46,649 nt of DNA from a virus: positions 676-47,324 of the IMG/VR virus record IMGVR_UViG_3300003321_000115. One strand, given 5' to 3'. The translations under genes were made by a program, and so were the position numbers. Shown here in pieces: positions 46,457 to 46,649 of the stretch. Position 1 is the stretch's first letter. Each line of letters starts with the position of its first letter. The notes beneath the pieces are model-generated. The model ran no database searches and was not told the origin of the DNA. It worked only from the letters and a program-made list of their open reading frames with translations.

Positions 46457-46649
46457 AATAGATTTTTTCAATTCCTTGTTCCTCTATTTTTTCTGTTTGT
46501 TGTATGATTTTTCCGCATATAGTTAAATATTCAATTACTGAATCTAGACTATCAGCACCCTGTGGAAGAGATGCCCAATGGTCTATCAGTAATTCCTTTC
46601 TGGTTTTCTTTCCGTTAGTTAATAAGTCTTTGTAGATTTTATCGGCGGA
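46434..46649 (-). CDS. Partial gene, C-terminus of a hypothetical protein
   Basis: Frame open from the right edge to TGA at 46434: 71 residues, 'DKIYKDLLTNGKKTRKELLIDHW', then 'ASLPQGADSLDSVIEYLTICGKIIQQTEKIEEQGIEKIYYDA'. Predicted helical with a possible winged-helix-like pattern. Overlaps the next gene by about 23 bases. N-terminus is outside the window; no family assigned. Confidence 0.6.
   Translation of the reverse strand, partial: SADKIYKDLLTNGKKTRKELLIDHWASLPQGADSLDSVIEYLTICGKIIQQTEKIEEQGIEKIYYDAIRQR

Noticed and set aside
193-46471. Many 60-100 codon open frames antisense or out of frame to the genes listed (for example near 7661, 8513, 12194, 18561, 23687, 25878, 36917)
   Set aside because: They lie wholly inside well supported genes on another frame, have biased low-complexity composition, and no start context or coupling.
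1-46649. Prophage or plasmid origin (integrase, att sites, partition genes) and CRISPR arrays
   Set aside because: No integrase, recombinase, att-like repeats at the edges or repeat-spacer arrays seen; the gene set is that of a virulent-type phage, though genes outside the window could change this.
1-46649. GTAC as a third fully avoided tetranucleotide
   Set aside because: It is clearly rare (none in the first 4.3 kb) but one copy is present at 27717-27720, and I did not count it exhaustively.

Overview
The window is the greater part of a tailed-phage genome, AT-rich, with no rRNA, tRNA, integrase or CRISPR that I could find. Both edges cut through genes. The particle looks podovirus-like: large terminase, portal, scaffold-like protein, major capsid, tail-tube/nozzle-type proteins, a fibre, several internal virion proteins ending in one of 1889 residues, and no tape measure, sheath or contractile-tail genes. 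The host is probably a diderm. Several phage proteins carry Sec signal peptides, one has a lipobox, and one looks like an outer-membrane beta-barrel. Almost no start codon has a Shine-Dalgarno sequence. One lipoprotein carries an 'ESVDKVNWY'-type motif that is common in Verrucomicrobiota. A Verrucomicrobiota/PVC or Bacteroidota host is my inference, not a proven assignment.

Layout. 1-11.9 kb (minus strand): DNA metabolism and many small genes, namely an SSB-like protein, a Sak4-type ATPase, a dNMP kinase, a PD-(D/E)XK nuclease, a GroES-like co-chaperonin, a Nudix hydrolase, a sigma54 activator (AAA+ with GAFTGA), and an SF2 helicase. 12.1-16.5 kb (minus): two single-gene transcription units flanking a chain of very small, translationally coupled genes, plus a 0.9 kb non-coding stretch with a dense array of perfect hairpins. 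16.5-17.05 kb: divergent switch region. 17-45 kb (plus): packaging, head, exported/lysis proteins, fibre, tail and internal virion proteins. It is interrupted by HNH/AP2 homing-endonuclease genes at 24.6-25.4 kb (minus) and 34.2-34.8 kb (plus). 45-46.6 kb (minus): ThyX and a membrane-protein/lipoprotein pair.

The main discovery candidate is a phage sigma54 regulon. The activator gene at 6059-6958 has the full sigma54-contacting AAA+ motor but stops at its sensor II region, without the usual C-terminal Fis-type DNA-binding domain. Eight -24/-12 elements matching the sigma54 consensus (TGGCAC-N5-TTGC) lie at module boundaries: minus strand at 5355, 11995, 12769, 15341, 16689 and 25382; plus strand at 17031 and 25445. 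Four of the minus promoters have a perfect TCTCA-N4-TGAGA palindrome centred about 37-39 bp upstream of the -24 GG. A fifth has it at 61 bp. At 25.4 kb one palindrome lies between divergent promoters for a homing endonuclease and the capsid gene. The activator lies inside the operon driven by the 11995 promoter, which predicts positive feedback. A second genome-wide signal is avoidance of GATC and CCWGG, visible in synonymous codon choice.
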